Shown here: in pieces, positions 61,329 to 64,000 of the stretch
Layout: each line of letters starts with the position of its first letter
How positions within the stretch are numbered: position 1 is the first letter of the stretch
NCBI GenBank assembly: GCA_026004655.1
Contig: BPJO01000015.1
Coordinates: forward strand, 1-64,000
Source: Phycisphaerae bacterium
GTDB lineage: Bacteria; Planctomycetota; Phycisphaerae; Tepidisphaerales; Tepidisphaeraceae
DNA: 64,000 nucleotides
Reading direction: 5' to 3'
Translations under genes and position numbers: made by a program
Notes under the pieces: model-generated
Seen by the model: the letters and a program-made list of their open reading frames with translations, nothing else
What the model was told of the DNA's origin: nothing
Database searches by the model: none

Positions 61329-62525
61329 ATGGCCCATGCTTTGCCTCATGTTGTCCACGTTATATCGTCGGTTGATCCACGCTCCGGAGGAACAACTACT
61401 CAACTCGTTTCACTCGTCCGCGCGCAAGTTGAAATAGGGATGACGGTAACGGTGGTCAGCCCTTATAGGATTGATTTCGATCCTTCCGCTGCCGAGGCGA
61501 TGCAAAATGCCGGAGCGTATGTGGAGCTCGTAGGCCCCTCGACCACGATGACGGGTTGGCATCCCAAACTGTCCAGGGTGCTGCGGGACGTGCTTGTCCA
61601 TAGTCATATTGTCCATATTCACGGGTTATGGCAAGAAATTCAGCATCGTGCAGCCGTTATTTCGCGGGAAATGGGTTTGCCTTATTTGTACAGCCTTCAT
61701 GGTACGCTCGAACCGTGGTCGATGCGGCAATCCCGGTTGAAGAAATACATTTACATGATTGTACGAATGAAAAAGAACTTGGCAGGTGCAGCCGCTTTGC
61801 ATTACGCGGATACGATCGAACAGGAACTCACCGTCGAATGGAAACTAAATAACCCCGTGATCATTCAGCCTTATTCGATTGATCTTGCGGATTTTGAGCG
61901 CCTTCCGAGTCCCGGGCTGTTCAGACGTGCTTTTCCACAAGTCGGTAATGATCCTTACGTCCTATTTTTGGGAAGACTGCACCCACGAAAGGGGCTTGAT
62001 ATATTGATCCCGGCCTTCAAATTAGGAGCACAACAAAATACAAAACTCGTTATTGCCGGACCGTGCGCTGAGCCGGAGTTTGAACATAAGCTGCATTTCT
62101 GGGTGAAACATCATGGGTTGAGCGATCGGGTCATATTTACCGGTATGCTGGACGGAATCCTTCGCACATCCGCGTTTGCAGACGCTCAACTGTGTGTTTT
62201 GCCAAGCCACTCGGATAATTTCGGAATGACTGCCCTCGAGTCCTTGGCTTGCGGAACTCCGGTGATTGTCTCAGATCATGTTGCACTATCCCGAACGATC
62301 CAGAGGAATAATCTGGGGGATGTTTGCGCAGTCGAGGTCCATCATCTGGGCAAGATCCTTGAGACCTGGATGAATGACCCGCAGCGATGTAAACAAGTTG
62401 GTCAGCGTGGTAGAGAATGGGTATTTCAGGATTTTGATGGCCGTAAAAACAGCCTATCATGGGCTCAGCACTACGATGATATTCTGAAAAAGTGGTCGAG
62501 TTCGCGAGCCTCGGTCGTGGCATGA
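61329..62525 (+). CDS. Family 4 glycosyltransferase (GT-B)
   Basis: 398 residues. The N-terminal half has the GT-B loop SSVDPRSGGTTTQLVSLVRA, the C-terminal half VLFLGRLHPRKGLDILIPAF and the donor site motif NFGMTALESLACGTPVIVSD. It transfers a sugar from a nucleotide donor, probably in surface polysaccharide or lipopolysaccharide assembly; donor and acceptor are unknown. GGGAG stands before ATG 61329. It is a single gene, divergent from the riboswitch and convergent with the phosphatase gene. Confidence 0.88.
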   Translation: MAHALPHVVHVISSVDPRSGGTTTQLVSLVRAQVEIGMTVTVVSPYRIDFDPSAAEAMQNAGAYVELVGPSTTMTGWHPKLSRVLRDVLVHSHIVHIHGLWQEIQHRAAVISREMGLPYLYSLHGTLEPWSMRQSRLKKYIYMIVRMKKNLAGAAALHYADTIEQELTVEWKLNNPVIIQPYSIDLADFERLPSPGLFRRAFPQVGNDPYVLFLGRLHPRKGLDILIPAFKLGAQQNTKLVIAGPCAEPEFEHKLHFWVKHHGLSDRVIFTGMLDGILRTSAFADAQLCVLPSHSDNFGMTALESLACGTPVIVSDHVALSRTIQRNNLGDVCAVEVHHLGKILETWMNDPQRCKQVGQRGREWVFQDFDGRKNSLSWAQHYDDILKKWSSSRASVVA

Positions 62526-62537
62526 TCGGGAACTGGG

Positions 62538-64000
62538 TTACACTCTCTCCCGAATGATGTTGTTACGATAGGCCTCAATCAAGTGCTGGAGCATTCGTAT
62601 TTCTCCTTTGATTTCGTGCCCACGTTCTGTATCCGCCATTGTGCGGGGGTATTTTTCCTGACGAACGACAGTTACCTGCGGGATGATGTCCACACCGTCC
62701 CGTATCGCACTTTCCACACTTTCAAAGTGGTGATGCTTTGCCAGCAGGGTTTTGTCCGATTCCAGAACAAGGGTGTATCCATGGTCGCCGTACGCTTCTG
62801 AGAATGCCCCGTCGATCGTGATGGCTTTTGCGGATTTCTTGATCGGTGATTCACCCTTTTCGATTTTCACGGGAACATGCCCGTTCACGATCAAACCTCG
62901 CTTGGGATCCACGCCGAACTCTGTCAACACCTTTTCACAGAACCATTCTTCATGAATGAGTTTGAAATAGGGGTCCTTTTCCTCATAATGAGGTCGTTCA
63001 TCTTCGATGAAATCACGTTCAAAGGTCGCAATCCGATCCTTGCCGAACAACGGCGAACGCGGACCCGACCACAAATACCATAAAAGATCCAGATCGCGTT
63101 GTTGACGCTCCGCATGAGCCCGGACGATGGTTCGTTGAATTTCATCAAACAACATTTTGCCACGCAACTCCTGACCGTTGATCGGCATAGGCAGGAAAAA
63201 ACCCTCCAGATCGGTGCAGACACATCCATGAAAAATAAGATGGTCGTCTCTTCGGAGGTACATGTGTGAATTACGAATCAGGTAAGCCATGTGCTCGGTC
63301 AGCTTTTGGCTGACCATGAAACTATGTTTTAGTCTTCTAATGCACTCCTTTTCTTCCGGGGATAATTCATAAGGGTTCTTCGGATCCAGTGTCGGGAATC
63401 GCGTATCCCGTAACGGGTATACCTTACCGTCCACGATCACTGTACCTTTTTCGAGATCGATGGTGTGCAGCAATTTTCGATGCGACAACCCCCAAGCCGG
63501 GTTTCTGTCGATCATCTGTCCTTCCAGCTTGAACTGCATAATCGCGATTGCCTTTTGCATGCGGGCTACGAGTTCTATCGGGCGAGTCCCTTTTTGCCTC
63601 GGGAAAAAATGTAACGCGGGATCGTCCTTGTAAACAGTATTGGCAAGGTATTCCAAAGGCATTAATGGAATGCTGTAACCCTCATCGATCTGCGTCAGAC
63701 GCCGGTAACGCAACGAAATTCGAAGCACGTTACAGATCAGGGCTTCGTTACCCAGATGAGCTCCCAACCAGGAAATATCGTGATTTCCCCAGATGAACGA
63801 CACGTTCGGTTGAGCACGCAGGTAGTCAACCACGTTGTCCCCTCGAGGTCCACGGTCCCAGCAGTCGCCGCCGATGATCAGTTCGTAGACAGCCAGGTTA
63901 CGAATAAGACGACCGACCACGTGAATAATCTGCAAAACCCGACCACCTTCGATCAACGAATCGACGATCGATTCGATAAACGAATCCTTTCGATCCGTGG
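62538..64000 (-). CDS. fbp: Class III fructose-1,6-bisphosphatase, cut by the window edge
   Basis: Gluconeogenic phosphatase of the class III type, from which about 487 residues are visible; the frame stays open to the window edge (IESIVDSLIEGGRVLQ), so the N-terminus lies outside. Metallophosphatase motifs ELIIGGDCWDRGPRGDNVVD and WGNHDISWLG are present, and downstream GLIVNGHVPVKIEKGES and ITIDGAFSEAYGDHGYTL are typical of Firmicutes-type Fbp (about 640 residues). TTG 63956 is internal. Confidence 0.92.
   Translation of the reverse strand, partial: TDRKDSFIESIVDSLIEGGRVLQIIHVVGRLIRNLAVYELIIGGDCWDRGPRGDNVVDYLRAQPNVSFIWGNHDISWLGAHLGNEALICNVLRISLRYRRLTQIDEGYSIPLMPLEYLANTVYKDDPALHFFPRQKGTRPIELVARMQKAIAIMQFKLEGQMIDRNPAWGLSHRKLLHTIDLEKGTVIVDGKVYPLRDTRFPTLDPKNPYELSPEEKECIRRLKHSFMVSQKLTEHMAYLIRNSHMYLRRDDHLIFHGCVCTDLEGFFLPMPINGQELRGKMLFDEIQRTIVRAHAERQQRDLDLLWYLWSGPRSPLFGKDRIATFERDFIEDERPHYEEKDPYFKLIHEEWFCEKVLTEFGVDPKRGLIVNGHVPVKIEKGESPIKKSAKAITIDGAFSEAYGDHGYTLVLESDKTLLAKHHHFESVESAIRDGVDIIPQVTVVRQEKYPRTMADTERGHEIKGEIRMLQHLIEAYRNNIIRERV

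Overview
The window looks like a chromosome fragment of a planctomycete of the Phycisphaerae type, probably from a draft or metagenome assembly. I infer this from several PEP-CTERM surface proteins (C-termini with PEP, a hydrophobic stretch and an Arg-rich tail), two pseudopilin-like proteins with the H-X9-DG motif, a XylR-type regulator beside carbohydrate genes, GH78 and GH92 glycosidases, an anaerobic sulfatase maturase, a short Rho and a class III fructose-bisphosphatase. No marker gene fixes the taxon. There is one tRNA (Asn) and no CRISPR array.

Bases 1 to about 11,950 are clearly more GC-rich than the rest and hold one defence-type cluster on the + strand: an excisionase-like HTH protein, a SNF2-family helicase with a C-terminal DUF3883 domain (DrmD-like), a DUF1156 adenine-type DNA methylase, a DUF499 ATPase with an N-terminal Swt1-type HEPN domain, and one or two small genes. 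All are interrupted by single-base frameshifts. The methylase gene carries REP palindromes at five places and a complete RAYT (REP-associated tyrosine transposase) inserted in frame. The GC-rich segment ends about 50 bases before the 3' end of a tRNA-Asn gene, the usual position for an integrated island.

From 12 to 21.5 kb are a PAS histidine kinase, an orphan DNA methyltransferase, a GH78 rhamnosidase, a DUF58 protein and a histidine kinase/response regulator pair. From 21.5 to 34 kb is a housekeeping block: ribosomal protein S1, rpiB, a Sua5/tyrosine-phosphatase fusion, pheT and pheS, a decayed GH92 mannosidase, RNase HI, a zinc-ribbon coiled-coil protein, a YqeY protein, rho and, at the end, galU.

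From 35 to 44.5 kb a row of minus-strand genes encodes a sugar ABC transporter (ATPase and permease each broken by +1 in a six-base run), a secreted glycosidase-like protein, an H-X9-DG pseudopilin, a PEP-CTERM SGNH-like esterase and another PEP-CTERM protein. A divergent XylR-like regulator stands at its head. It reads as a surface glycan capture and import locus.

From 44.6 to 53.4 kb is central metabolism: sdhC, a DinB-like protein and sdhA (no sdhB), an anaerobic sulfatase maturase, lutC and lutB, a membrane protein and an L-lactate/malate-type dehydrogenase. From 53.4 to 58 kb is a MoxR, DUF58, transglutaminase operon. From 58 to 61.2 kb a cobalamin riboswitch and a probable intrinsic terminator lead into two PEP-CTERM proteins, a translationally coupled pseudopilin and a small DUF5522-like protein. 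This may be an undescribed B12-regulated surface system. The window closes with a family 4 glycosyltransferase and a class III fructose-bisphosphatase cut by the window edge.
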